A stretch of DNA of 10,614 nt, taken from positions 1 through 10,614 of the forward strand of contig JAHJAL010000165.1 of the NCBI GenBank assembly GCA_018814055.1, given 5' to 3'. This DNA comes from Patescibacteria group bacterium (lineage in GTDB: Bacteria > Patescibacteriota > JAHJAL01). Below are positions 5,139-10,614 of this stretch, one piece after another. Positions within the stretch are counted from its first letter, which is position 1, and each line of letters opens with the position of its first letter. The position numbers and the translations under genes are program-made. Under the pieces are notes generated by a model. The model saw only the letters and a program-made list of their open reading frames with translations, did not search any database and had not been told where the DNA came from.

Positions 5139-5417
5139 ATGTTGGCACAAATTCCGTTTGATTTGAGTAAAATCGATCAGGATAAGATTGACGTGGAATT
5201 GCTTCGGCAGGGCATAATAGCAGAGTTGGATGCGATTAATTTATATGAGCAAATGACGGCAATGACTGAGGATGAGCATTTGAAGAAGGTGTTTTCGGCG
5301 GTGGCCAAGGAAGAGAAGGAACATGTGGGAGAGTTTCAAGCACTTTTGTTGGAGAGGGACAAAGAGCAGGTGGAGGAGTTGGAAGAGGGGAAGAAGGAAG
5401 TGGAGGAGTTGGGTTAA
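5139..5417 (+). CDS. Stand-alone ferritin-like protein of the encapsulin-associated type
   Basis: A 92-aa, mostly helical protein. The core (LLRQGIIAELDAINLYEQM ... KEEKEHVGEFQALLLERDKEQVEEL) closely resembles the ferritin-like domain fused to the N-terminus of the Pyrococcus furiosus encapsulin shell protein, and encapsulated ferritins (EncFtn). Putative metal ligands are E29, E59 and H62; this spacing (30 and 3 residues) equals that of E32, E62 and H65 in Rhodospirillum rubrum EncFtn. In that family a di-iron ferroxidase centre forms only between two subunits of an annular assembly, oxidising Fe(II) for storage inside an encapsulin shell. Here the domain stands alone and the tail is acidic; no shell protein is in the window. 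A rubrerythrin-like or iron-buffering role without a shell is also possible. Metal binding is inferred from similarity recognised by eye. Confidence 0.83.
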   Translation: MLAQIPFDLSKIDQDKIDVELLRQGIIAELDAINLYEQMTAMTEDEHLKKVFSAVAKEEKEHVGEFQALLLERDKEQVEELEEGKKEVEELG

Positions 5418-5461
5418 TATGGTATATTAGTAGTGTAATATTTATTAGTAAAACTATTATT

Positions 5462-5962
5462 ATGGTTCAAAATTTGGATCAGCCCGAAAAAACAGCTGAG
5501 GAATTTGATGATTCTTTGGTTTTTGAGTGGGAATCAAATGAGTTTGATTATCACGAAAAGGGTAAAAATTGGACATACACTTTGATTGTTATCGCGGTAG
5601 TTTTGATTGTATTGTTCGTTTTTATGAGTAACTGGTTGGGGATTGTGATTGTGGTATTGTTGGCAGTAGTTGTATATCAATATGCATTCAAAAAGCCCCG
5701 GATGATGCACTATATTTTGAGTCGAGAGGGTTTGTTGGTTGGTGAAAAGTTGTATACTTTCAAAGATATTAAATCCTTTTGGATTACGTTTGACGGAGTG
5801 TTGTATGTGAATACTAGGCAGTACGTGCCGCCTCGATTGACAGTTGGATTGGAGTCAGTTGATGTGGTTGCGCTGGAGAAGTTTTTGGGGAATTATGTAA
5901 CTAGGCTTGATCGAGGGACGGTGGATTCGTCAGATCAGATTTCCAGGTGGTTGAAGCTTTAA
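5462..5962 (+). CDS. Two-TM membrane protein with a PH-like C-terminal domain
   Basis: A 166-aa protein. An acidic N-terminus (1-35) leads to two transmembrane helices (about 37-55 and 57-76) joined by a very short turn, so both termini face the cytoplasm. The remaining 90 residues are beta-rich (MHYILSREGLLVGEKLYTFKDIKSFWITFDGVLYVN) and end in a helix (VALEKFLGNYV), the arrangement of bacterial PH-like domains found after a TM hairpin. That assignment is by general pattern. No catalytic motif was seen; such proteins may be scaffolds. It lies 44 bp after the ferritin-like gene. A TGTAATAT element (5434-5441) is a possible promoter. The stop is 15 bp before the tRNA, which has no visible promoter of its own. 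Confidence 0.8.
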   Translation: MVQNLDQPEKTAEEFDDSLVFEWESNEFDYHEKGKNWTYTLIVIAVVLIVLFVFMSNWLGIVIVVLLAVVVYQYAFKKPRMMHYILSREGLLVGEKLYTFKDIKSFWITFDGVLYVNTRQYVPPRLTVGLESVDVVALEKFLGNYVTRLDRGTVDSSDQISRWLKL

Positions 5963-5977
5963 AAGAGTGGTGTTGCT

Positions 5978-6051
5978 GCACCCGTAGCTTAGCTGGATAG
6001 AGCGTTGGCTTGCGGAGCCAGAGGTCGCAGGTTCGAATCCTGCCGGGTGCG
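5978..6051 (+). tRNA. tRNA-Arg, anticodon GCG
   Basis: A complete cloverleaf can be folded by hand. Acceptor stem: 5978-5984 with 6044-6050, all seven pairs. D arm: 5987-5990 with 6000-6003, loop AGCTGGATA. Anticodon stem: 6005-6009 with 6017-6021. Loop TTGCGGA gives anticodon GCG at 6012-6014. T arm: GCAGG (6027-6031) with CCTGC (6039-6043), loop TTCGAAT. Discriminator base is G6051 and CCA is not encoded. Arginine identity fits C35 and an A after the GG of the D loop, the known ArgRS element A20. Overall it resembles bacterial tRNA-Arg(ACG), but position 34 is G instead of the usual A (inosine). It would read CGC and CGU only. Confidence 0.95.
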
Positions 6052-6060
6052 CTTATGTTT

Positions 6061-6092
6061 AAATTACAAATTACGAATGACGAATTATGAAT
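6061..6092 (+). repeat. AATTACGAATT-type dispersed repeat, intergenic copy
   Basis: A run of near-repeats of the word AATTACGA: AAATTACA, AATTACGA, ATGACGAATTATGAAT. It begins 9 bp after the tRNA and ends before the ribosome binding site of the next gene. The same words occur at 8415-8430 and 8565-8597 inside the O-antigen ligase-like gene, and in part at the window end (10598-10608). It is a short repeat family, not a coding region. Confidence 0.7.
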
Positions 6093-6094
6093 AT

Positions 6095-6100
6095 AGGGGA
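6095..6100 (+). promoter_or_regulatory. Ribosome binding site of the four-TM protein
   Basis: AGGGGA lies 8 nt before the ATG at 6109. It is one of the few clear Shine-Dalgarno sites in this window and supports that start codon. Confidence 0.6.
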
Positions 6101-6108
6101 TAATAAAT

Positions 6109-6696
6109 ATGGATTATTTAGTTAGTATTCTGGGTATAGTTTTGGGATTGGGGTTGTTTTGGGCGATGAGGAGGTTTGTGGAAGTAAGGAAGCAGACTGG
6201 TAAAAATATTTTGTTGTTGTTGGAATGGTTTGTTTTGTTATTTATTATTTTCGCCGGATTATATTGGCATGAATCTTCCAACAAGATTGGTGATGGTGTG
6301 GGTGTTCGGGGTTTTTACAGTAATATCGAACAGGATGTTTTTCTTTTAATTAACTATTTACTATTTTCTATGTTTTTGGTTTCGATATTATGGGGATTGT
6401 ATGAAATAATTAGATATTTTATTAACAAGAAAAAGTCATTGCTGAAGAAAGGTCTAGTGTATTTATTGGTTTTCCCTTTGATTGCATTTTTGGCATATGC
6501 AGTGGTTGTGACGTGGCAATCTGCTATTTATGGGTCAAGATGGGAAGAAGAGGAAGAATGGATGTGTTATGTACCGTCTGTTAATAATTTTCGAGATATG
6601 AGTGAAGAGAAGATTTATAAAGAAGGTTTATATATGAAGTATAAAGATAAACTCCCCGCCGGTGTTTTGGGAAAAATTGATACAAAGAAAGGCTGA
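6109..6696 (+). CDS. Four-TM protein upstream of a radical SAM enzyme
   Basis: A 195-aa protein, family not recognised. Hydrophobic segments lie near residues 4-20, 34-52, 79-99 and 113-134, giving both termini on the same side. After the last helix comes an acidic cluster (WEEEEEW, 145-151) and a hydrophilic 45-residue tail with one cysteine (in EEWMCYVPSV) and many tyrosines and lysines, ending KLPAGVLGKIDTKKG. The stop TGA at 6694-6696 lies inside or directly before the radical SAM reading frame, depending on the start chosen for that gene, so the two are very likely one transcript with coupled translation. The tail could be a partner surface or substrate for the enzyme; that is speculation. 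The start is supported by AGGGGA at 6095-6100. Confidence 0.82.
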   Translation: MDYLVSILGIVLGLGLFWAMRRFVEVRKQTGKNILLLLEWFVLLFIIFAGLYWHESSNKIGDGVGVRGFYSNIEQDVFLLINYLLFSMFLVSILWGLYEIIRYFINKKKSLLKKGLVYLLVFPLIAFLAYAVVVTWQSAIYGSRWEEEEEWMCYVPSVNNFRDMSEEKIYKEGLYMKYKDKLPAGVLGKIDTKKG

Positions 6697-7693
6697 TTTG
6701 AGCCATTTTGTGTTTGAGGTTACGGGAAGGTGCAATCATAATTGTACCTATTGTTATAATGTGTGGAAACATGGTAGCTATCCAAAAGGAGAGGAGCTGG
6801 ATATTGATGGGTGGGAAATGGTACTGAATAAGTTAATCGATCAAACAAATATCAGGATGGTGTCGATATCGGGCGGGGAACCATTGCTATACCCAAGGAT
6901 TTTTGATTTGGTGAGATTGATTGGGAAAAAAGGGTTGAAGCTGAATTTTTTGACGAATGGCTCTTTGATGATAGAAAAAAACGCGAAGAAATTGATGGAA
7001 TTTGGGGTGTCAATATTTGAAATTCCGTTTGTGGGGGTGAGTGGAGAGCAGCATAGGCAGATTAAGGGAGCGGATGACTATGAAAAAGTGATGGAGGGTA
7101 TAGCCAATTTGACTTCGCAGGAAGCGAAAGTGGTGGCAGTGATGGTGGCGACAAAAGATAATATTGATGATATTGCTGAGATTGTTGAGATGATAGTTGT
7201 TCTAGGATGTAGAGGGCTAATGTTTAATCGGATTAATCCGGCTTGCAAAAAACAAGTTGATTTGTTGCCGTCAATTGAGCAATTAAAGGTGGCATTGAAG
7301 TATTTGGATGAATTTGCGGGGAAATATAATTTTGGTGTGGCCTGTTCGATACCGATTCAACCTTGCTTGATTGATATGAGCCAATATTCTAATTTGTCCA
7401 GTGGGTATTGTCCATCGGGTAATAATAAGTCATATTTTACAATTGATTGGTTGGGAAATGTGAGGGTGTGCAATCATTCACCCGTGATTTTGGGGAATTT
7501 ATTGACTGATAATATGGGTCAGATGATGAATAACGATTATTTATGTCAATTTAAGGAGGTAATTCCTAAGAGTTGTTTGGGATGTAATGAAGCCATAAAT
7601 TGTCGAGGAGGTTGCAAAGCAGCGGCTGAGGTGTGTTATGGGTGTTTGAGTGATGATGATCCTTTATTGGTAGAAAATAAAAAGATTGGGTGA
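6662..7693 (+). CDS. Radical SAM/SPASM-domain enzyme
   Basis: A 343-aa iron-sulfur enzyme if started at the GTG at 6662. The radical SAM motif CNHNCTYC (C24, C28, C31) binds the [4Fe-4S] cluster that cleaves S-adenosylmethionine; ISGGEP (69-74) binds SAM. The C-terminal SPASM domain is complete: C250-x14-G265-x4-C270, then C305-x2-C308-x5-C314-x3-C318, and C325 or C328, matching the CX9-15GX4C...CX2CX5CX3C...C pattern for two auxiliary clusters. Family members include PqqE, anSME and RiPP-modifying enzymes, typically acting on peptides or protein side chains. No precursor peptide, peptidase or sulfatase is visible. The GTG start overlaps the four-TM gene by 35 bp. A TTG at 6698, with GAAAGG 5 nt upstream and just after that gene's stop, is an equally good start and keeps all motifs. 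Confidence 0.93.
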   Translation: MFWEKLIQRKADLSHFVFEVTGRCNHNCTYCYNVWKHGSYPKGEELDIDGWEMVLNKLIDQTNIRMVSISGGEPLLYPRIFDLVRLIGKKGLKLNFLTNGSLMIEKNAKKLMEFGVSIFEIPFVGVSGEQHRQIKGADDYEKVMEGIANLTSQEAKVVAVMVATKDNIDDIAEIVEMIVVLGCRGLMFNRINPACKKQVDLLPSIEQLKVALKYLDEFAGKYNFGVACSIPIQPCLIDMSQYSNLSSGYCPSGNNKSYFTIDWLGNVRVCNHSPVILGNLLTDNMGQMMNNDYLCQFKEVIPKSCLGCNEAINCRGGCKAAAEVCYGCLSDDDPLLVENKKIG

Positions 7694-7700
7694 TTTGGTG

Positions 7701-7706
7701 TAGAAT
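7701..7706 (+). promoter_or_regulatory. Possible -10 of the O-antigen ligase-like gene
   Basis: TAGAAT ends 6 nt before the ATG at 7713, the same spacing as at hicB. Transcription would then start at the ATG and the message would be leaderless. No Shine-Dalgarno site is visible in the 19-bp gap after the radical SAM stop, which supports this reading. No -35 box was identified. Confidence 0.4.
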
Positions 7707-7712
7707 ATATAC

Positions 7713-9104
7713 ATGAGTAAAAAAGCCCAATCTATACAAGATACCTGGTGGCGAAAGATGTCGGAGACTTTCTTTTTGATGTTGGTTTTTTGTATGCCGT
7801 TGAATGTGAGTTTGCAGTGGTTTACGGAATGGTCGATGGTGGAAGGCAGAGTGATAGATTTTATGACTTATTATCTGTATGGAACGGAGATTTTGCTGGT
7901 ATTGGTGTTGTTATGCTGGCTGGTAGATCTTTTGGTCAAGTTCTGGCGGCACCGTGATTGGGAAGAATGGGATTTGAATGTTTGGCAGGGTTTGGTGGTG
8001 TTGTTTTTCGGTTTATTGGCCTTTTGGGGGATTTATTCGTCGATTTGGGCGATCAATGGGGATATTGCTTTATATCGAGGAATAAAGTTAGTAGAAGTAT
8101 TTCTGTTGTTTGGGTATATTGTTTTGGGTATTGGCAAAAATTGGAAGTTGTTGGCAAAAGTTGGGATGTTTTTCGTGAGCGGAGTGGTGATTCAGTCGAT
8201 TTGGGGGATAATGCAGTATTGGAGGCAAAGTGATTTTGGGTTGTGGTGGCTGGGGGAGAGTATCTTGGGAAGGAATGAGTTGGGAGTGGCGAAAATTGTG
8301 GTAGAAGGGGAGAAAGTGGTAAGGGCATATGGGGGATTGCCACACGCGAATGTTTATAGTTTTTTTTTATTTGCGGGATTGGTTGTTTTGTTGGCAAGTG
8401 TTATATATAGTAATCAATTACGAATTATAAGATATAGTTGGGTTTGGGGTGTACTATTGGGGTTGGTGAGTGTGGGGTGTTTGGTGGGGTATTCGAGAAG
8501 TGTGTGGGTGGCGGGTATTATTATAGTCGTTGGTTTTTTGGTGGAGTATTTTTTTTACAAAAAAAATTACGAATTGCAAATTACGAACTACGAATTTTGG
8601 GTACCCTTGGTAATGATTTTGGGGGTAGGCGTTTGGTGGAATTGGGATAGCGTTTTTGCCAGGACAAGTTTGGATTTGGCAGGGGATGTGTCTTTCAATG
8701 TGAGGGTATGGTTGGATCAAGCGGCGGATTGGATGATTGATTTGGTGTATTATGGTGGGGTTGGTTTGGGGAATTTTGTGCCGACTTTGCCTTACTTTGG
8801 TGGAGAAGATATTTCTTGGTGGATGTATCAACCGGTGCACAATGTTTACAAGCTGGTTTTCGCGGAATTGGGTGTGGGAGGTTTTATATTTTTGGTATTG
8901 ATGATGGTTGGTTTGGTTTGTACGGTTGTATTTTCGCGGGTAGAAAATTATCCAAAGGTGTTTTGGTCTAGCGTAGTTATCGCTTTGATCTGGCTGCAGT
9001 TTTTTGATCATTACATGTGGGATGTGTGGCAGGGGCAGTTGGTTTTCGTGTTTTTGTTGGGCATGATGCTGGTGTGTAGTGGTATTGTGATAAAGAAATG
9101 TTAA
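7713..9104 (+). CDS. O-antigen ligase/polymerase-family membrane protein (Wzy_C type)
   Basis: A 463-aa multi-pass membrane protein, about ten to twelve TM segments. Family marks: RAYGGLPHANVYSFF (204-218), the conserved GYSRSVWVA (259-267), FNVRVW (328-333), GVGLGNF (349-355) and PVHNVYKLVFAELG (374-387), with a large outside loop between about 310 and 380. Members either polymerise lipid-linked oligosaccharides (Wzy) or transfer them to an acceptor (WaaL, PglL-like O-oligosaccharyltransferases); the sequence alone does not decide which. Together with the flippase directly downstream it points to surface glycan assembly. An AATTACGAATT-type repeat is embedded in the gene and read as KNYELQITNYEF (284-295), just after a TM helix. 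A smaller copy is read as NQLRII (234-239). Confidence 0.9.
   Translation: MSKKAQSIQDTWWRKMSETFFLMLVFCMPLNVSLQWFTEWSMVEGRVIDFMTYYLYGTEILLVLVLLCWLVDLLVKFWRHRDWEEWDLNVWQGLVVLFFGLLAFWGIYSSIWAINGDIALYRGIKLVEVFLLFGYIVLGIGKNWKLLAKVGMFFVSGVVIQSIWGIMQYWRQSDFGLWWLGESILGRNELGVAKIVVEGEKVVRAYGGLPHANVYSFFLFAGLVVLLASVIYSNQLRIIRYSWVWGVLLGLVSVGCLVGYSRSVWVAGIIIVVGFLVEYFFYKKNYELQITNYEFWVPLVMILGVGVWWNWDSVFARTSLDLAGDVSFNVRVWLDQAADWMIDLVYYGGVGLGNFVPTLPYFGGEDISWWMYQPVHNVYKLVFAELGVGGFIFLVLMMVGLVCTVVFSRVENYPKVFWSSVVIALIWLQFFDHYMWDVWQGQLVFVFLLGMMLVCSGIVIKKC
8415..8430 (+). repeat. AATTACGAATT-type repeat, short copy inside coding sequence
   Basis: CAATTACGAATTATAA shares its core word with the copies at 6061-6092 and 8565-8597. 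It is translated as part of SNQLRIIRY between two TM segments of the O-antigen ligase-like protein. It is short enough that chance cannot be excluded. Confidence 0.45.
8565..8597 (+). repeat. AATTACGAATT-type repeat embedded in frame in the O-antigen ligase-like gene
   Basis: Three near-copies of ATTACGAA occur here (AATTACGAATTGC, AAATTACGA, ACTACGAATTT), preceded by an A-run. They keep the reading frame and encode the repeating peptide NYELQITNYEF in a loop, where extra residues should be tolerated. Similar words lie between genes at 6061-6092, so this is likely an insertion of a repeat unit into a gene. Confidence 0.65.
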
Positions 9105-9122
9105 TAAATTTAAAATTTATTA
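9102..9122. repeat. AT-only inverted repeat after the O-antigen ligase-like gene
   Basis: TAATAAATTT and AAATTTATTA are perfect 10-bp arms around a single central A. The repeat includes the stop codon of the ligase-like gene. With no G-C pair it would be a weak hairpin, and the nearest T-run (9141-9147) is too far for a normal terminator. It could be a 3' end stabiliser or a protein binding site. Confidence 0.4.
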
Positions 9123-9152
9123 TCTCAATTCGAAATATATTTTTTTCATACT

Positions 9153-9161
9153 TGTTAATAT
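9153..9161 (+). promoter_or_regulatory. Possible extended -10 of the flippase gene
   Basis: TGT plus TAATAT (4 of 6 consensus positions) ends 6 nt before the ATG at 9168, again the spacing expected for a leaderless transcript. No Shine-Dalgarno site precedes this ATG. The TTTTTTT upstream (9141-9147) could help as an AT-rich upstream element. Confidence 0.35.
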
Positions 9162-9167
9162 AGATTA

Positions 9168-10610
9168 ATGAAATCATTGACTTCAAAAGTTGCGTTGAAC
9201 ACGTTGGTACAGACGGTGGGGAAGGTGATGGTAGTGGCGACGAGTGTGACGACAATATCGCTTCTGACTCGTTATCTGGGTGAGGAGGGGTTTGGTGAAT
9301 ATACGACTACCATGACATATCTGGGGTTTTTTGGGATTGTGGTGGACTTGGGGATGTATTTGATAGTGGTAAGGGAGTTGGCAAGGGATAAAAAAGAGGG
9401 AGAAAAGTATTTGAATAATGCTTTTGGATTGCGTTTGATATTGGGATTGTTGATTTTGGCTTTGGCGCCGCTATTGGCGTATTTGGTTTTTCCATATTCG
9501 AGTGTGGTGGATTTGGCGATTGCGATTGGGGCGGTGAGTTTTTGGTTTATTAATTTGAATCAAATTGTTGTTTCTTTGTTTCAAGTCAATCTGCATATGT
9601 GGAAATTGGTGGTTGGTGAGGTGCTGGGACGGTTGGCTATATTGGGATTGACATATTTTTTTGTATTACAAAATGGGGATTTACTGAGTTTTATCTGGGC
9701 TAATGTGGTGGGTAATGTGGTGTTATTTGGAGTTAGTTATTTGTTTGCGGTTAGATATATCAAACTTGTACCCAAATTTGATTGGAAAATATGGAAAGTG
9801 ATATTGGTGGAAACTTTGCCTTTGGCAGTAGTGGTGTTGTTGAACAGGATTTATTTCAATATTGATACCATATTTTTGTCAGTGTTTAAATCACAGGAAG
9901 AGGTGGGTATTTATGGTTTACCATACAAAGTGTTGGATATCTTGATTAGCTTTCCGTCGATTTTTGCCGGCTTGGTGTTTCCGACTTTGGCCAAGCATGG
10001 CTTGGGGAAATTATCTGAGTTGAGGCGGGTGTATCAAAAATCCTTTGATTTTATGATGCTGACGTCTTTGCCGATGTTGGTTGGTTTGGTGATGTTGGCT
10101 GATCCGATTATTAGATTGCTTGGCGGGAAAGAGGGTTTTAGTGATTCAGTTCTGATTTTGCAAATATTGTCAGTGGCGGTATTATTTGTGTTTTTTAGTA
10201 CACTTTCCAATAATTTGGTGATAGCGGTAAAAATGCAGAAAAAACTGATGACGATTTCTTTGGTTTCGGTAGTTATCAATCTGGCTTTGAATATCTGGTT
10301 GATACCCAAATACAGTTATTGGGCGGCTAGCAGTATTACGGTACTGACGGAGTTTATTGTCATGATAATGTCCGGGGTGTTTGTCTGGGGGTATGTAAAA
10401 GTTTTACCAAATTTGAAAATGACCATGAAAGTAGTGCCAAGCGTAGTAATAATGGGTTTGGTTTTGTACTGGTTGTCTAGCTGGAATTTGTTTTTGTTGG
10501 TAATAGTTGGGGGAGCGATATATGTGATGATGATGTTTTTCTTGGGAGGAATTTCGAGAGAGATGATAATGAATGTGATAGGGAAAGATAGTAAAAAAAT
10601 TACAAATTAA
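9168..10610 (+). CDS. Wzx-type polysaccharide flippase (MOP superfamily)
   Basis: A 480-aa membrane protein with about 12-14 TM segments. The N-terminus (KVALNTLVQTVGKVMVVATS ... LLTRYLGEEGFGEYTTTMTY) is typical of the polysaccharide biosynthesis/Wzx family: a helix, then RYLG-x-EGFGEY. Further marks are the conserved DTIFLSVFKSQEEVGIYGLPYKVLD region (about 238-262) and the C-terminal half with LNIWLIPKYSYWAASSITVLTE. Such proteins flip undecaprenyl-linked sugar units from the cytoplasmic to the outer membrane face. It lies 63 bp after the ligase/polymerase-like gene, the usual partner. The stop TAA is at 10608-10610, so the gene is complete, and its last codons (AAAAAAATTACAAATTAA) overlap an AATTAC-type repeat word. 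Confidence 0.93.
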   Translation: MKSLTSKVALNTLVQTVGKVMVVATSVTTISLLTRYLGEEGFGEYTTTMTYLGFFGIVVDLGMYLIVVRELARDKKEGEKYLNNAFGLRLILGLLILALAPLLAYLVFPYSSVVDLAIAIGAVSFWFINLNQIVVSLFQVNLHMWKLVVGEVLGRLAILGLTYFFVLQNGDLLSFIWANVVGNVVLFGVSYLFAVRYIKLVPKFDWKIWKVILVETLPLAVVVLLNRIYFNIDTIFLSVFKSQEEVGIYGLPYKVLDILISFPSIFAGLVFPTLAKHGLGKLSELRRVYQKSFDFMMLTSLPMLVGLVMLADPIIRLLGGKEGFSDSVLILQILSVAVLFVFFSTLSNNLVIAVKMQKKLMTISLVSVVINLALNIWLIPKYSYWAASSITVLTEFIVMIMSGVFVWGYVKVLPNLKMTMKVVPSVVIMGLVLYWLSSWNLFLLVIVGGAIYVMMMFFLGGISREMIMNVIGKDSKKITN

Positions 10611-10614
10611 AAAT

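Noticed and set aside
6061..6092. Possible CRISPR or att site after the tRNA
   Set aside because: The repeats are 7-8 bp words with no spacers, no duplicate of the tRNA 3' end was seen, and no integrase gene is present.
7748..8233. Two plus-strand frames overlapping the ligase-like gene
   Set aside because: They lie entirely inside a gene with strong motifs, in another frame, and show no domain of their own.
8454..9011. 185-codon open frame on the minus strand inside the O-antigen ligase-like gene
   Set aside because: The plus-strand frame carries clear family motifs. The antisense product is rich in H, P, N, Q and T, as expected when G- and T-rich DNA is read backwards.

Overview
The window looks like a chromosomal segment of a bacterium with a small, AT-rich genome. 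It most resembles the Candidate Phyla Radiation (Patescibacteria). This is inference, supported by tight packing, short proteins, a two-copy DUF333 lipoprotein, a tRNA with no encoded CCA, dispersed AATTACGAATT-type repeats (one translated as NYELQITNYEF), and several membrane proteins of unknown family. TGA is used as a stop (for example at 3208-3210 and 7691-7693), so the UGA-glycine code of Gracilibacteria/Absconditabacteria is excluded. Most of the plus strand is strongly G-rich and C-poor, even where the gene lies on the minus strand. That points to a replication-strand bias.

Left part (1-1600). A membrane-anchored protein on the minus strand runs off the left edge. It is followed by an internally deleted IS3-family element (176-938), then a hicB-hicA toxin-antitoxin pair whose promoter sits so close to the ATG that the mRNA is probably leaderless. 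A strong rho-independent terminator (1491-1517) closes this part.

Middle part (1600-6052). In order: a 536-aa multi-pass membrane protein of unknown family, a lipoprotein with two DUF333 repeats, a family 2 glycosyltransferase, a minus-strand TM plus coiled-coil protein, a 92-aa ferritin-like protein resembling the encapsulin-associated type, a two-TM protein with a PH-like tail, and a tRNA-Arg with the unusual anticodon GCG.

Right part (6109-10610). A four-TM protein overlaps a radical SAM/SPASM enzyme. They are followed by an O-antigen ligase/polymerase-type membrane protein and a Wzx-type flippase. With the upstream glycosyltransferase, the last two suggest assembly and export of a cell-surface glycan: sugar transfer in the cytoplasm, lipid-linked unit flipped by Wzx, then polymerised or ligated on the outer face. 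The radical SAM/SPASM enzyme has no visible precursor peptide, so its substrate is unknown. It and its four-TM partner are the best candidates for undescribed chemistry here.

No CRISPR array, phage gene or replication origin was seen.
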